NCBI GenBank assembly: GCA_015521775.1
Contig: WANN01000008.1
Span: forward strand, 28,665 to 92,664
Source: Thermoproteaceae archaeon
GTDB taxonomy: Archaea > Thermoproteota > Thermoprotei > Thermoproteales > Thermoproteaceae
Length of the DNA stretch: 64,000 bases
Reading direction: 5' to 3'
Shown: positions 33,757 through 42,656 of the stretch, one piece after another
Layout of the letters: each line of letters opens with the position of its first letter
Numbering within the stretch: position 1 is the first letter of the stretch
The notes under the pieces: generated by a model
What the model saw: only the letters and a program-made list of their open reading frames with translations
What the model was told of the DNA's origin: nothing
Database searches by the model: none
Position numbers and translations under genes: made by a program

Positions 33757-34110
33757 ATGGTCTCGAGGACGCACGGATACAGATACAAGTCCAGGAAACT
33801 GCTCAGAAAGGGGCCGCGCGAAAGGGGGCTAAGGAACTTCTCGAGGCTCCTCCACAGGTACAACATAGGCGACAAGGTGCTCATATACGTCGACCCCACG
33901 TTCATAGTCAATGCCCCCCACAGGCGCTACCACGGCAAAGTGGGGACCGTCATCGGCACGCAGGGAAGGAGCTACATAGTCGAGGTGCGCCTGGGAGGAA
34001 AAAGGAAGTTGCTCGTGGTTCCTCCACTGCATATAAGGCCTTTCGGCGCGTCCCAAAAGGCACGTGAGCGGGGCCCAACGCAGGGCGGCTCCCGGGGGGC
34101 CGCGCCCTAG
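33757..34110 (+). CDS. rpl21e: Ribosomal protein L21e
   Basis: A 117-residue L21e protein: N-terminal 'THGYRYKSRKLLRK', central 'YNIGDKVLIYVDP' and 'GKVGTVIGTQGRSYIVEV', ending 'KRKLLVVPPLHIRP'. A 20-residue basic Gly-rich tail (ERGPTQGGSRGAAP) extends beyond the core. The ATG follows ATATTTAAAAG by 26 bases. It overlaps the convergent pus10 gene by 4 bases. Confidence 0.93.
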   Translation: MVSRTHGYRYKSRKLLRKGPRERGLRNFSRLLHRYNIGDKVLIYVDPTFIVNAPHRRYHGKVGTVIGTQGRSYIVEVRLGGKRKLLVVPPLHIRPFGASQKARERGPTQGGSRGAAP

Positions 34111-35369
34111 TCGTGGATCGCTAGTACGTCCAGCTCCACCACGCTGAGCTGCGCCCCCAGGATCTCCGAGACGCTCGGCGTTGTGCGCCCCATGTCCCCA
34201 TCTATGAACTCCTTCACGTATAGTCCCCCCTGCGCCCTAATGAAGAGCTCAACTACGTGTGGATCCACCATGTAGGGCCACATGGAGTACACGGTCCTGC
34301 GCCTCCTCCTAAGCCTCCTGCGCCTTATCCTCCGCGGCGTCAGCTGGGAAACGACCAGGTTCCTGGCATCCTCGAGCCTCTTGAGGTCCTCCCCGCTGAT
34401 AGGCCTATCGGACAGGGCCAGCGCCCTGTACAGCTTCACGTGCGTCTTCGCCTCGGCCTTTAGCGCGGTCACCTCGCTGGGCGTGGAGTACCTTAGCTCA
34501 TCCAGCCTAAACACGACCCTGCCGGAGCCGGAAAGCGCCTTGGCCACCTCGTCGATGGCGACCTCGTAGTTCATGGGCTTGCTCACCTCTATGACCAGCG
34601 GACGCCCATTGCCCAGCATGCGTACGTCCATGTCCTCCCTGCCGGCAGCGTGGAGGCGCAGGTCCTCGGCCATGAAGAGGCGCCTAAGGGGATCAACCTC
34701 TTCCCTAATTGAGCCCACCATGCCGGGGACCCTTTGCACTTGGGTTATGCCCCGCAGGGGCTTTATGTACCTGGTATATATGTATATGGGCATCCGTTCC
34801 ACGCTTATCGTGCCCCTCTCCACGTCCACCACTATCACTATGTCCGGCCTATTCTTGTCCACGGGTTTGCCGAGCCTCCGCCTTATCAGGCGGCCTAGGC
34901 GGCGGTTGGCCTCCCGCTTTATGTTCTCCGACGTGGTTATTCCAAACTCCTTGACAAGCTCCATTTCCCTTGCAAGCACGGATTCGTCTATGCGGGTGCC
35001 CACCTCGAACGTGCGGAACCTGATCCCGCTCTTGGCCACGGCGTCCACAACGCCGTCGGCAAGCCTCTCCACGCGGTCCATAAGGCCGCCACAGATGTGG
35101 CAGGGCCTCACGTCGACTTTTAGGCCCAGCGACCTGACGTACTCCATTGTGGCCTTGTGCCCCGTGCTCGCCAGAGCCAATAGGCGTTCCAGGCCCCTCC
35201 CCTCGCTGCGCACCTCGTACACGTGCAGCATGTTGAGCAGGTTCATTATAGCCGTGCCCCTTTCATGGTTTTCGAGGCCGTACCCCATGAGGGCGAACAG
35301 CCTTCCAAGGCAGTGCGGACACAACGTGTACTTGTCCAGTATCGAGGCGGCCTTACTTATTGGGTCCAT
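34107..35369 (-). CDS. pus10: tRNA pseudouridine synthase Pus10
   Basis: A 420-residue Pus10: N-terminal zinc-binding CPHC...CHIC pairs (residues 17-20 and 90-93) in a THUMP-like region and the catalytic domain with Asp in 'AAGREDMDVRMLG' (near residue 245). Archaeal Pus10 makes pseudouridine 54 and 55 in the tRNA TpsiC loop. An unusual Arg-rich run 'RRIRRRRLRRRRRT' (near 350) may strengthen tRNA binding. Its own TATA (ATATATTTC, minus strand) lies about 25 bases before the ATG. TrmY, which methylates pseudouridine 54, lies just upstream. Confidence 0.92.
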   Translation of the reverse strand: MDPISKAASILDKYTLCPHCLGRLFALMGYGLENHERGTAIMNLLNMLHVYEVRSEGRGLERLLALASTGHKATMEYVRSLGLKVDVRPCHICGGLMDRVERLADGVVDAVAKSGIRFRTFEVGTRIDESVLAREMELVKEFGITTSENIKREANRRLGRLIRRRLGKPVDKNRPDIVIVVDVERGTISVERMPIYIYTRYIKPLRGITQVQRVPGMVGSIREEVDPLRRLFMAEDLRLHAAGREDMDVRMLGNGRPLVIEVSKPMNYEVAIDEVAKALSGSGRVVFRLDELRYSTPSEVTALKAEAKTHVKLYRALALSDRPISGEDLKRLEDARNLVVSQLTPRRIRRRRLRRRRRTVYSMWPYMVDPHVVELFIRAQGGLYVKEFIDGDMGRTTPSVSEILGAQLSVVELDVLAIHD

Positions 35370-35451
35370 GGGGGGTGGGGGCCCACCGGTATATATTTCA
35401 TTGCTTGGCGAAGCTCACGCCTCCCTGCCCACCGCGATCGCCTAACGGCTT

Positions 35452-35961
35452 TTACAGTATGGGGGGCCTCCTGCCCTCTGAATGCACGTCGGCGATCCAC
35501 TGGGCCACGGCTATGGTGTGGTGAGGGTACCTCAGCGACCCCGTGGTGCCCTCGTCCCATTGGCGCGTCAAATCCGTTTTCCAAGCCACTACGAGCGTGA
35601 ATGGGGGGCTTGGAACAACGGGCGGCCCGCCGGACGGCGACGCGAGGAGTCTAGGCTTGGGAAACCTCCTCATGTACTTCATGGGGTCCTCCACGGCCTC
35701 CACGGCGACGCCCGGGTGGGGGAAGCGCCTCCTGGATCTCAACGCCTTTTCTATTATGCCGAACGCGGACCTCTCATCGGCTCTGAGCTGCCTTATGTTC
35801 CTCCCCCTAAAAATAAGGGCCTTTTCCTCCAGTACAATGACGAACTCAGTGTCCCTCCTAACGTCGTTGGACACGAGAAGCGCAGCCACTAGGGACTTGG
35901 CCGCTATGTCGGGGCCCTCGTCCACGGCCCCACGCGTGGTGACCAGCACTATGTGCCTCAC
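35452..35961 (-). CDS. trmY: tRNA pseudouridine(54) N1-methyltransferase TrmY
   Basis: A 169-residue SPOUT-type protein of the DUF358/TrmY family: 'VSNDVRRDTEFVIVLEE' and 'ALIFRGRNIRQLRADERSAFGIIEKAL' match the conserved helix and the 'SPDERN' loop of the family. The C-terminal part with the SAM knot is more divergent ('PSGGPPVVPSPPF'), so a paralogue with another target is possible. It sits 82 bases upstream of pus10 on the same strand; Pus10 makes the pseudouridine that TrmY methylates to m1-pseudouridine 54. The ATG lies about 25 bases after a minus-strand TTTAACTG box. Confidence 0.78.
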   Translation of the reverse strand: MRHIVLVTTRGAVDEGPDIAAKSLVAALLVSNDVRRDTEFVIVLEEKALIFRGRNIRQLRADERSAFGIIEKALRSRRRFPHPGVAVEAVEDPMKYMRRFPKPRLLASPSGGPPVVPSPPFTLVVAWKTDLTRQWDEGTTGSLRYPHHTIAVAQWIADVHSEGRRPPIL

Positions 35962-36043
35962 CGGTACAGATGCGTGGAGGGACAGTTAAACGTGGCGCTC
36001 TAGGGCGCCGCACCGCCGGGGCGCCAGCCCAGCAGCGTCGGCC

Positions 36044-37354
36044 TCAGATCCTTTCGAGGCCCCTGATCCTCCTGCCCTGCCTCTTAAGGGTCCTCAGGAT
36101 CTTCTTGGCCTGCTCGTAGGCCTGTAGGAGCTCCTTCACGTCCCGGACACTTGTGCCGGAGCCCATTGCGATCCTCTTGATGCGCGACGCGTTTAATAGG
36201 TGGGGGTTCTCGAGCTCCTCGCGCGTCATGGAGCGAAGAATGGCCCTCCACTTCTTCAGCTTCTCCGCGGACATCTCCAGCTGCTCTTCTCTGAGCTTGC
36301 CCATGAGGGGCGACGGCAGCATCCCCATTAGCTTGTTCAGAGGTCCTAACTTCGATATGGCTTCCAGCTGCTTCATGAACGCCCTCAACGTCAACTTGCC
36401 GTGCTCCATCTCCTCCTCTATGTTGGCCTCCTCTACCACCTCACGCACCTTTTCGACCAATGCGCCTATGTCGCCCATGCCCAGGAGGCGGGAGACAAAT
36501 CTCCGGGGGTCGAACAGTTCGAGCTCGTCTATGTCCTCGCCGACCCCAATGAACTTAACCGCTGCATTGGTGGCCGCCACAGCGGCAAGCGCGCCTCCGC
36601 CCCTCGCGCTGCTATCCATCTTTGTTATGGCCACGGAGCCCAGGGGCACGTACTTGCTGAACGTCTCAGCTTGGAGCGCGGCCTGCCTGCCTATAGTGGC
36701 GTCAACCACCAGCACCACCTCGTCGGGCCTTACCGCCTCATAAATGGCCTTGGCCTCCTCAAGGAGCTCCGCCTCGTTCCTATGCCTCCCCGCCGTATCT
36801 ATTATAATTACGTCGACGGATCCGGAGAGGGCCCCAACGCCGCGCCTGGCCGCCTCAACGGGATCGACGGGCCTCTCATCAAAGAAGTTGGCGCCGATCT
36901 TGGCCGCCAACTGTTTCAGCTGGTCATACGCGGCGGGCCTATACGTGTCCGTCTGCACGAGCCCCACGCGGAGGCCCTTCCTCTTGTAGAAGTTCGCTAT
37001 CTTGGCCGCCGTGGTGGTCTTCCCAGACCCCTCTACGCCTACGAGCATGATCACGTAGGGCTTCTTGCGCACGGTTGGGCTCTGCGCCTTTTCCCCGCCG
37101 AGCAGCCTCACGAGCTCCTCGTAAAGCACGTAGATTATGTACTCCTTTAGCGGCACGCCTGGGGGCACGCGGTCCCCCTTCACCTTCTCCTCGATCCTTC
37201 TGCTTATTTCCTGGACCAGCTCTATGGTCACGTCGGCCCTCAGAAGCACGCGTTGCAGCTCCCTAATGAGTTCCTTCAGGGCCCTCTCATCCACGTAATC
37301 CAGCCCCCTTATCTTTGCGGCAAGCCTAGAGAACAGCTCGGCTAGCTGCCTCAC
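36044..37354 (-). CDS. srp54: Signal recognition particle protein SRP54
   Basis: A 436-residue GTPase with N, G and M domains. G motifs: 'GVEGSGKTTTAAKIA' (G1), 'DTYRPAAYDQL', 'DTAGRH' (G3), 'TKMDSSARGGGAL' (G4). The C-terminal M domain has Met-rich helices ('LNKLMGMLPSPLMGKL') that bind signal peptides and SRP RNA. The GTG at 37354 is chosen: it gives the standard 'RQLAELFSRLAAKIRG' N-domain and lies 5 bases after the KaiC-like stop; a longer frame would run inside that gene. SRP RNA is not in the window. Confidence 0.95.
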   Translation of the reverse strand: MRQLAELFSRLAAKIRGLDYVDERALKELIRELQRVLLRADVTIELVQEISRRIEEKVKGDRVPPGVPLKEYIIYVLYEELVRLLGGEKAQSPTVRKKPYVIMLVGVEGSGKTTTAAKIANFYKRKGLRVGLVQTDTYRPAAYDQLKQLAAKIGANFFDERPVDPVEAARRGVGALSGSVDVIIIDTAGRHRNEAELLEEAKAIYEAVRPDEVVLVVDATIGRQAALQAETFSKYVPLGSVAITKMDSSARGGGALAAVAATNAAVKFIGVGEDIDELELFDPRRFVSRLLGMGDIGALVEKVREVVEEANIEEEMEHGKLTLRAFMKQLEAISKLGPLNKLMGMLPSPLMGKLREEQLEMSAEKLKKWRAILRSMTREELENPHLLNASRIKRIAMGSGTSVRDVKELLQAYEQAKKILRTLKRQGRRIRGLERI

Positions 37355-37359
37355 GGCGA

Positions 37360-38235
37360 CTACTGCCTCAGCTCGTTGTCTATACTCACAAGGTAGTTTT
37401 CCAACGGCGATATTACCTGTATCCCGTACCCGTAATATATGTCGAACACGAGCTTGATGGGTTTGACGGGCGTCCATCGCATCTTCCTTATGAACATGAC
37501 CCTGAAGACCCGGCCCTTATATTCGTCCAGCTCAAGCTTGATCACCCCACTCGCTAGGTACTCCTCAACGCCAAACCTGCTGATCTTGTTTTCGCCGCTG
37601 GGTATCTCCGAGGTGAGCAGCGCCGTTATGTCCTTCATCTTCTTCAACTGGAACACGAGTTCCCTCATGTATTCCCTTATCCAAAGTATGTCGCTGTGGC
37701 TCGTTATTATGAGGGGAGCAATGGGGTCTATCACAAGGCGTTTTATGTTGTGTCTCCGTACGTACTCCGTAATTATCCTCGCTATGTCCCTGGGATCGGC
37801 CATCACCTTCTCGTCCTTGGCATAGACCTTGAAGTGCGTCCTTAAATCCACGAACACAAGCCTATTCTGTGACTCGAACTGGGAAAAGTCCCAGCCCAAG
37901 GCGTCCCGAACCCCACGTTTAACGTCGTCGGAGGGCTCGTCGATCGTTATGTATAAACCCGGCTCGTCCATTTCTGCGCCTGTCTTCAGGAACTGCAACG
38001 CGAAAATGGTCTTGCCCTGCCCGGCCTCGCCGGCCACCAGGTATATCTCGCCCCTACGCAGCCCGCCCTGCAGTAGGTAGTCCAGGTACATTATGCCCGT
38101 CGGCGTCTTGTTCGCGTCGTACCAGGCGTACCACCCTGTACGTGCATCGTAGTAGCTTGGGTACTGCTCGTACCTCAGGTACTCCTGATATTCCTCCCCG
38201 CTCACTATAGGCTCCACGTCATCGCTTACAGTCAT
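37360..38235 (-). CDS. KaiC-like RecA-superfamily ATPase (single domain)
   Basis: A 291-residue protein with one RecA-like ATPase domain: linker 'TPTGIMYLDYLLQGGLRRGE', Walker A GEAGQGKT (about 68-75), Walker B-like 'RLVIDPIAPLI' and the KaiC 'TSEIPSGENKISRFGVEEYLA' region, read in two parts. Archaeal proteins of this type are near SRP54 or PINA in several genomes; a role in regulating membrane targeting is possible but only positional. Five bases separate it from srp54, so it heads that operon; its ATG lies 23 bases after AATTATATATG (minus strand). Confidence 0.82.
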   Translation of the reverse strand: MTVSDDVEPIVSGEEYQEYLRYEQYPSYYDARTGWYAWYDANKTPTGIMYLDYLLQGGLRRGEIYLVAGEAGQGKTIFALQFLKTGAEMDEPGLYITIDEPSDDVKRGVRDALGWDFSQFESQNRLVFVDLRTHFKVYAKDEKVMADPRDIARIITEYVRRHNIKRLVIDPIAPLIITSHSDILWIREYMRELVFQLKKMKDITALLTSEIPSGENKISRFGVEEYLASGVIKLELDEYKGRVFRVMFIRKMRWTPVKPIKLVFDIYYGYGIQVISPLENYLVSIDNELRQ

Positions 38236-38311
38236 ATAAACGGTATGCGGACTAAAATTATATATGTATCGTTGTGTCCGGCGACCCGCCGGTGCGGGTT
38301 GTACTGCCGGC

Positions 38312-39898
38312 TCAATGGGACTCCACCCTCAGATCCACGTGGTACTTCCTCCTTATCTTCTCCAGCTTGTTCATGCCCCTGGAAAGGACCACGTGGAGGT
38401 ACTCCTCCGGCACCTTTATTATGAGTGTTCCATCATCACTCCTCTCGATGGATACGTCGCGGGGAGGCACGTACCGTTTCAACGTGGAGACTATCGCTGA
38501 AGCGATCCTCTTGTCCACGTGCCTAATGGGCATGGCCCTCTTCACGGGCACCACGAAGGTCTCCTCGCCGAACACGTAAATCTCGTATTCGACCTCCTCC
38601 GTCAGGAAGTCCTTGATCAGTATCACTGGCCTTGCCAGGTCCTCCTCGCGGAGCCCTGCAGGAACCTTCACGGTCATTTCCAAAGCGTACGCCTTGATGA
38701 CCTTGCCGTCCCTCATAAATATGACCGTGTCCACGATGGACGGCAACATGCCCAGCTCGACTCTCCCTATGAACCTCTGAACGGAATCTATGGGGCTAGT
38801 GGCGTGGATCACGCCAACCATGCCCACCCCTGCAAGCCTTAGGTCTATAAACAGCTGGAAGTCCGCCGTATCCCTCATCTCGTCGAAGATCGTGTAGTCG
38901 GGCCTCGACAGCAGTAGAAGGTCGTGCAGCTCCTCCGAGGTGGCGAGGGCCTTAGAAAGCTGGGTGACCTCGACGGGCAGAACCATGTCGCGCGGCGATT
39001 CTATGGTCTTGACCACCTTTCCCTTCCCCAGGTAGAACTCGGCCAGGGCCTGCGCGAACGTGGTCTTTCCGGCTCCCGGGGGTCCAGATATGAGGACCCC
39101 TTCGGCGCTCTTCTCAAGCCTCTCCACAAGCTTGACGTCTAGGTTGTACTCATCGAGGCTCTTCTTGACCAGAGGCTTCACAGCGGTAATCTCGAGGCCG
39201 TCGGACACTGGGGGGAACGCCACTACTATCCTGTACTCCTTGTGTTGGATCACCATCGAATGGGGGCGCTTTATCTCGACCTTTGTGCGCGCCGAGCGGA
39301 GAGACTCGGAGATCAGCTCCCTTACAATCATCTCAAGGGTATGCCGGTCCATGGGTATGGGCGAAATGTCCACGATTTTCCAGTCCCCCGGCTTGCCCAC
39401 CTTGGCCTTTGGAGACGTCCCCTCCTTCAGGTGGACCGACATGACGTTCTTCTCGAAGTACTTCTCTATCTCAAGCATCTGTTTTTCCCTGCCCACATAC
39501 ATCACGGGGAGCCCCCCAGCCAAGGCAGCGTCCCTACTCAGGGGGTCGCTGGTGATAACCACGAGGCCGCTTTCCCTGGCCGCCCTCCTCACCATGTGGG
39601 ACAGCTCCTTTTCGTCGCGCGGCACATGACCTCTGGACACGTTTACCGTTTCCAGGGTCACGATCTCCGTGAGCCCAAGCTTCTCCACAGCATCCCTAAT
39701 ATCCTGGAGCTCCTTCAAGCCTATCGTGCCTATATCGTCGCCGGCCCTACTGATGTATTCCAGGTAGTCGACCAGCTCCGCGGGCACCAGTACCCGGCCG
39801 CGGATAGAGCCCTCCAGTATCCGCTCCTTCAAGGTGCCGTCTATGATGGGGGAAAGCTCCACCACGTAGACGGCCTCCGCTTTACCCACTTTCTCCAC
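38312..39898 (-). CDS. PIN-domain AAA/T4SS-type ATPase, PINA family
   Basis: A 528-residue multidomain protein: N-terminal PIN nuclease-fold domain (residues 1-140; acidic residues in 'VELSPIIDGT', 'RDEKEL', 'TSDPLSRD'), central PilT/VirB11-like ATPase (Walker A GPPGAGKTTFA at about 270; 'DYTIFDEMRDTADFQ' Walker B) and a C-terminal KH domain. This order matches PINA, reported from Sulfolobus as a Holliday-junction branch-migration ATPase that works with Hjc and Hjm. Clear TATATATTT promoter about 25 bases before the ATG. It is monocistronic. Confidence 0.88.
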   Translation of the reverse strand: MEKVGKAEAVYVVELSPIIDGTLKERILEGSIRGRVLVPAELVDYLEYISRAGDDIGTIGLKELQDIRDAVEKLGLTEIVTLETVNVSRGHVPRDEKELSHMVRRAARESGLVVITSDPLSRDAALAGGLPVMYVGREKQMLEIEKYFEKNVMSVHLKEGTSPKAKVGKPGDWKIVDISPIPMDRHTLEMIVRELISESLRSARTKVEIKRPHSMVIQHKEYRIVVAFPPVSDGLEITAVKPLVKKSLDEYNLDVKLVERLEKSAEGVLISGPPGAGKTTFAQALAEFYLGKGKVVKTIESPRDMVLPVEVTQLSKALATSEELHDLLLLSRPDYTIFDEMRDTADFQLFIDLRLAGVGMVGVIHATSPIDSVQRFIGRVELGMLPSIVDTVIFMRDGKVIKAYALEMTVKVPAGLREEDLARPVILIKDFLTEEVEYEIYVFGEETFVVPVKRAMPIRHVDKRIASAIVSTLKRYVPPRDVSIERSDDGTLIIKVPEEYLHVVLSRGMNKLEKIRRKYHVDLRVESH

Positions 39899-39970
39899 GC
39901 GGGATGACCCGACGAAATTTATATATATTTATCGAGCCCCGCCGACGGCCCGGCTTACGAAAGGCGGGCA

Positions 39971-39982
39971 ATCGATATTAAG
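39971..39982 (+). promoter_or_regulatory. Promoter of the C/D box sRNA
   Basis: ATCGATATTAAG centred near 39977. Initiation 24-26 bases downstream would fall at 40001-40003, exactly where the C box begins. Confidence 0.5.
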
Positions 39983-40000
39983 GCCCACCGGGCACAGATA

Positions 40001-40057
40001 GGATGAAGAGATTAGCCCCACCTAACGATCAGTGAAGAGTTCGGCAGGAGCTGAGTA
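40001..40057 (+). ncRNA. C/D box guide sRNA
   Basis: Box C ATGAAGA (40003-40009) and box C' GTGAAGA (40032-40038) both differ from the RUGAUGA consensus at the same position. Box D is CTGA (40051-40054); D' is degenerate (CGAT, 40026-40029). Guides are 40010-40025 and 40039-40050 (12 bases), and total size is about 57 bases, normal for archaea. The second guide, GTTCGGCAGG, is complementary with one G.U pair to the CCUGCCGGAC stretch at the 5' end of archaeal 16S rRNA as I recall it. The RNA has its own promoter and lies between pina and pcn promoters. Confidence 0.65.
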
Positions 40058-40116
40058 GGTTTTGAGTAATACGGTTAGTGTCACCAAACTATATAAATTG
40101 TTGTGGGGGCACTACC

Positions 40117-40869
40117 ATGGCGAAGCTGTCGGTGGTATACGCCGATGCCAGAGAGTTCCTCTACATAGTTGACTCCATATCGGTAGTTGTCGAGGAATCC
40201 GCCTTCGCCATAAAGCCCGAGGGCATGACCCTCAGGGCGTTGGACCCTTCGCGCACGGCCATGGTGGACCTCTTCATGCCGAGGGACGCCTTCGACGAGT
40301 ACCCGGATATAGGCGAGGAGGTCAGGATAGGCGTGAGCTTCAAGGACCTCAAGAAGATACTGCGGAGGGTACGTAAAGGCGATAAGGTCGCCATGGAGAT
40401 AGACGAGGGAAAACTCAAGGTCAAGCTGCTTGGGAGGGCAGTCAGGTCGGTCACCCTGCCAATAATAGAGACTGCGGCCGAAGAGCTGCCGACTCCCCGC
40501 GTGGTCTTCACGGCCCTCATAAGGACGGCAAGCGACGTCGTGGCGCAGGCCCTTAAGGATGCCGATGCCGTATCGGACTCGGTCAAGTTTGAGGCCCTCG
40601 ACGATGCCCTGTACATAAGGGCCTCGAGCGATAAGGGCGAGGTGGAGGTCAAGTTGGATAGGGAGGGGGAGGCTGTGTACGAGTACGACGTGAAGGAGCC
40701 GGCCTCGTCCATGTTCAGCACGGAATACCTTGTGGACATAGCGTCGAAGGCGTCCAGGATCAGCGACATAACGACCATAGAATTAGCCACGGCGAAGCCC
40801 ATCTCGATGAACTTCGAAATACCTGCCGGAGGAAGGCTCACGTACTTTGTGGCTCCCCGGGTCGAATGA
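40117..40869 (+). CDS. pcn: PCNA sliding clamp
   Basis: A 250-residue clamp subunit with the two-fold repeated PCNA fold. Recognisable stretches are 'FAIKPEGMTLRALDPSRTAMVDLFM' (about 28-52, quoted in part as family landmark), 'LKKILRRVRKGDKV' and the C-terminal 'YFVAPRVE'. Crenarchaea usually carry two or three PCNA paralogues that can form heterotrimers; only one is in the window. The ATG at 40117 is 23 bases after ACTATATAAATT, and the C-terminal stop overlaps priS as ATGA, giving a pcn-priS-gins operon. Confidence 0.95.
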   Translation: MAKLSVVYADAREFLYIVDSISVVVEESAFAIKPEGMTLRALDPSRTAMVDLFMPRDAFDEYPDIGEEVRIGVSFKDLKKILRRVRKGDKVAMEIDEGKLKVKLLGRAVRSVTLPIIETAAEELPTPRVVFTALIRTASDVVAQALKDADAVSDSVKFEALDDALYIRASSDKGEVEVKLDREGEAVYEYDVKEPASSMFSTEYLVDIASKASRISDITTIELATAKPISMNFEIPAGGRLTYFVAPRVE

Positions 40870-41864
40870 GGAGGTATATAGAGGCCCTTTTTAGGGACTA
40901 CTATAGGAGACTCCCAACGAGCGAGCTGGCGGTTTCGGACGTCAAGTCGCGCGAGTTCGCCTACCAGTTCTACGGCGGTTCCATTATACGTCACAGGTCG
41001 TTCGCCTCAATAGACGAGCTCCATTCGTTCCTAGCTTCCAAGGGACCGCTACACGTGTACTATTCCTCGGCCCTGTACGAGCGGCCGGACGCCGAGGACA
41101 TGGAGAGCAAGGGGTGGCTGGGCGCCGACCTGGTATTTGACATAGATGCGGATCACATAGAGTCCGAGGCCTGCAGGTCCAGCGGCGACATAGTGACGTT
41201 GGAGTGCCTTGAGGAGGCGCTGTACGAGCTTTCACGTCTACTGGACGCGCTTAACGGGGAGCTCGGGCTCAGGGACCACCTCGTGGTGTTTTCCGGCAAT
41301 AGGGGCTTCCACGTGCACGTAGAGGAGGAGACCGCCAGGAAATTGGGGGCGAGGGAGCGTAGGGAGATAACGTCGTATATAAAGGCGCGGGGGCTCAGGC
41401 TTTCCTCGTTCCTGGCGCGGGGCAGGGGCAACCTCGTCTCCATGACGCCTGTCGGCAACCTAAAAAGGATATATCAAGCGCTCGTGGAGGCGGGGGTCGA
41501 CGTTGATAGGGGTGGGAGCCTTGGGGAGCTCGACGCACAGGTGTCCGCGAAAGCCGCCATAGAGATAGACGAGGTGGTTACTGCGGACGTACATAGGCTC
41601 ATACGTTTGCCGGGCTCCCTACATGGGAAGACCGGGCTCAAGGTAGCGGCGTTGGATAGGCGCGACATAGATAGGGGCATAGATAGGGTATTGGAGAGGG
41701 CCATAGCGTTCCGAGGGGGCAAGGTGACCGTGGAACTCGTCGAAAAGATCGGGGTCCCTGTGCTGGGATATAGGATAACCGGCAGCACCGCCACGTTGCC
41801 CACCTACGTGGCCATATACCTAGTGCTCCGCGGCCATGCAAGGCTCCGTGATGCAAAGGATTAA
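40866..41864 (+). CDS. priS: DNA primase small subunit PriS
   Basis: A 332-residue archaeo-eukaryotic primase. Catalytic aspartates lie in 'ADLVFDIDADH' (D92, D94, D96), the 'SGNRGFHVHV' motif follows at about 140, and 'RLIRLPGSLHGKTGL' carries the nucleotide-binding His. PriS makes primers with PriL, which is not in this window. Coupled to pcn by ATGA and overlapping gins by 14-29 bases. Confidence 0.95.
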   Translation: MRRYIEALFRDYYRRLPTSELAVSDVKSREFAYQFYGGSIIRHRSFASIDELHSFLASKGPLHVYYSSALYERPDAEDMESKGWLGADLVFDIDADHIESEACRSSGDIVTLECLEEALYELSRLLDALNGELGLRDHLVVFSGNRGFHVHVEEETARKLGARERREITSYIKARGLRLSSFLARGRGNLVSMTPVGNLKRIYQALVEAGVDVDRGGSLGELDAQVSAKAAIEIDEVVTADVHRLIRLPGSLHGKTGLKVAALDRRDIDRGIDRVLERAIAFRGGKVTVELVEKIGVPVLGYRITGSTATLPTYVAIYLVLRGHARLRDAKD

Positions 41865-42336
41865 CGAGGCCCTTAAAAGGGAGCTGGAGAGTCCCCGCCT
41901 GTCCAGGCTCGAGTATAGGAGCTACGAGCACATAGCAGAGGAGGTGATGCGGGAAGTGGAGCACGTCCAGGCCCCCCTCACCAAGGACGAGCTCAAGAGG
42001 GGCGCCCTTAACCTGCTGCGGATCTTGATGGAGCTCAGGATACGTAAGGCCCTAATAGCGCTCATGGAGGGGAACCTGGACCGCGCCTCGCTGCTAGAGG
42101 AGGAGAGGCTGCTGCTCGGGCCTCTCATGGCCCTCGCTCACAGGCCTGAGGCCGCGACGCACGTGGAGAGGGTCTTCGTGGTCCTTGGATCCGGTATTTC
42201 GCGGGTGGTGACGTCGGACCTGGCCAGGGTGGGCCCCCTGGAGAGGGGGGACATAGCCGTGGTGCCCCGCGAGGACTCCGAGAGGCTTGCTAGGGAGGGG
42301 AACGGGGTGGTGGTCAGGGGCGTCAGGCTGGTTTAG
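41836..42336 (+). CDS. GINS complex subunit
   Basis: A 166-residue helical protein followed by a small beta domain, the A-B order of Gins51-type subunits. The N-terminal helix region has 'RINEALKRELESPRLSRL', and the end 'VTSDLARVGPLERGDIAVVP' with 'GVVVRGVRLV' is the small beta domain. GINS joins MCM and Cdc45/GAN in the replicative helicase. The gene starts inside priS (ATG at 41836, or 41851 with a shorter overlap). Position after pcn-priS supports the call. I cannot firmly separate Gins51 from Gins23. Confidence 0.8.
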   Translation: MQGSVMQRINEALKRELESPRLSRLEYRSYEHIAEEVMREVEHVQAPLTKDELKRGALNLLRILMELRIRKALIALMEGNLDRASLLEEERLLLGPLMALAHRPEAATHVERVFVVLGSGISRVVTSDLARVGPLERGDIAVVPREDSERLAREGNGVVVRGVRLV

Positions 42337-42378
42337 CGCGCGGCGGGAAAAGATATAAGCCCGTACTGCTGCGACCAT

Positions 42379-42654
42379 ATGCGCTTTCCAAAAACCGCCA
42401 ACGTGTATTGCCCGCGCTGCGATACCTATACGGAGCACTCGGTGACCATGTACCATCACGGTAAAAGGAGGACGCTTGCCGAGGGACAGAGGAGGTACGA
42501 GAGGAAGCTTAAGGGATACGGCTCTTCCAGAAAGCCGAAGCAGAAGAGGTTCGCCAAGCTCACAAAGAAGATAACCGTGAAGATGACGTGTAGGCGCTGC
42601 GGATACGTGTTGCATAGGACGCTTGGAAGGCTCAAGAAGGTGGAGCTAGTCTAA
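42379..42654 (+). CDS. rpl44e: Ribosomal protein L44e
   Basis: A 91-residue L44e with zinc-binding CPRC (residues 11-14) and CRRC (about 72-75) and the internal '[15 protein letters not shown]' basic loop. It has its own promoter (AAGATATAAGCC, 25 bases before the ATG) and is followed after 2 bases by S27e. Confidence 0.95.
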   Translation: MRFPKTANVYCPRCDTYTEHSVTMYHHGKRRTLAEGQRRYERKLKGYGSSRKPKQKRFAKLTKKITVKMTCRRCGYVLHRTLGRLKKVELV

Positions 42655-42656
42655 CC

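Noticed and set aside
37355..37477. 41-residue N-terminal extension of SRP54
   Set aside because: It overlaps the end of the KaiC-like gene in another frame; the GTG at 37354 gives the normal SRP54 N-terminus.
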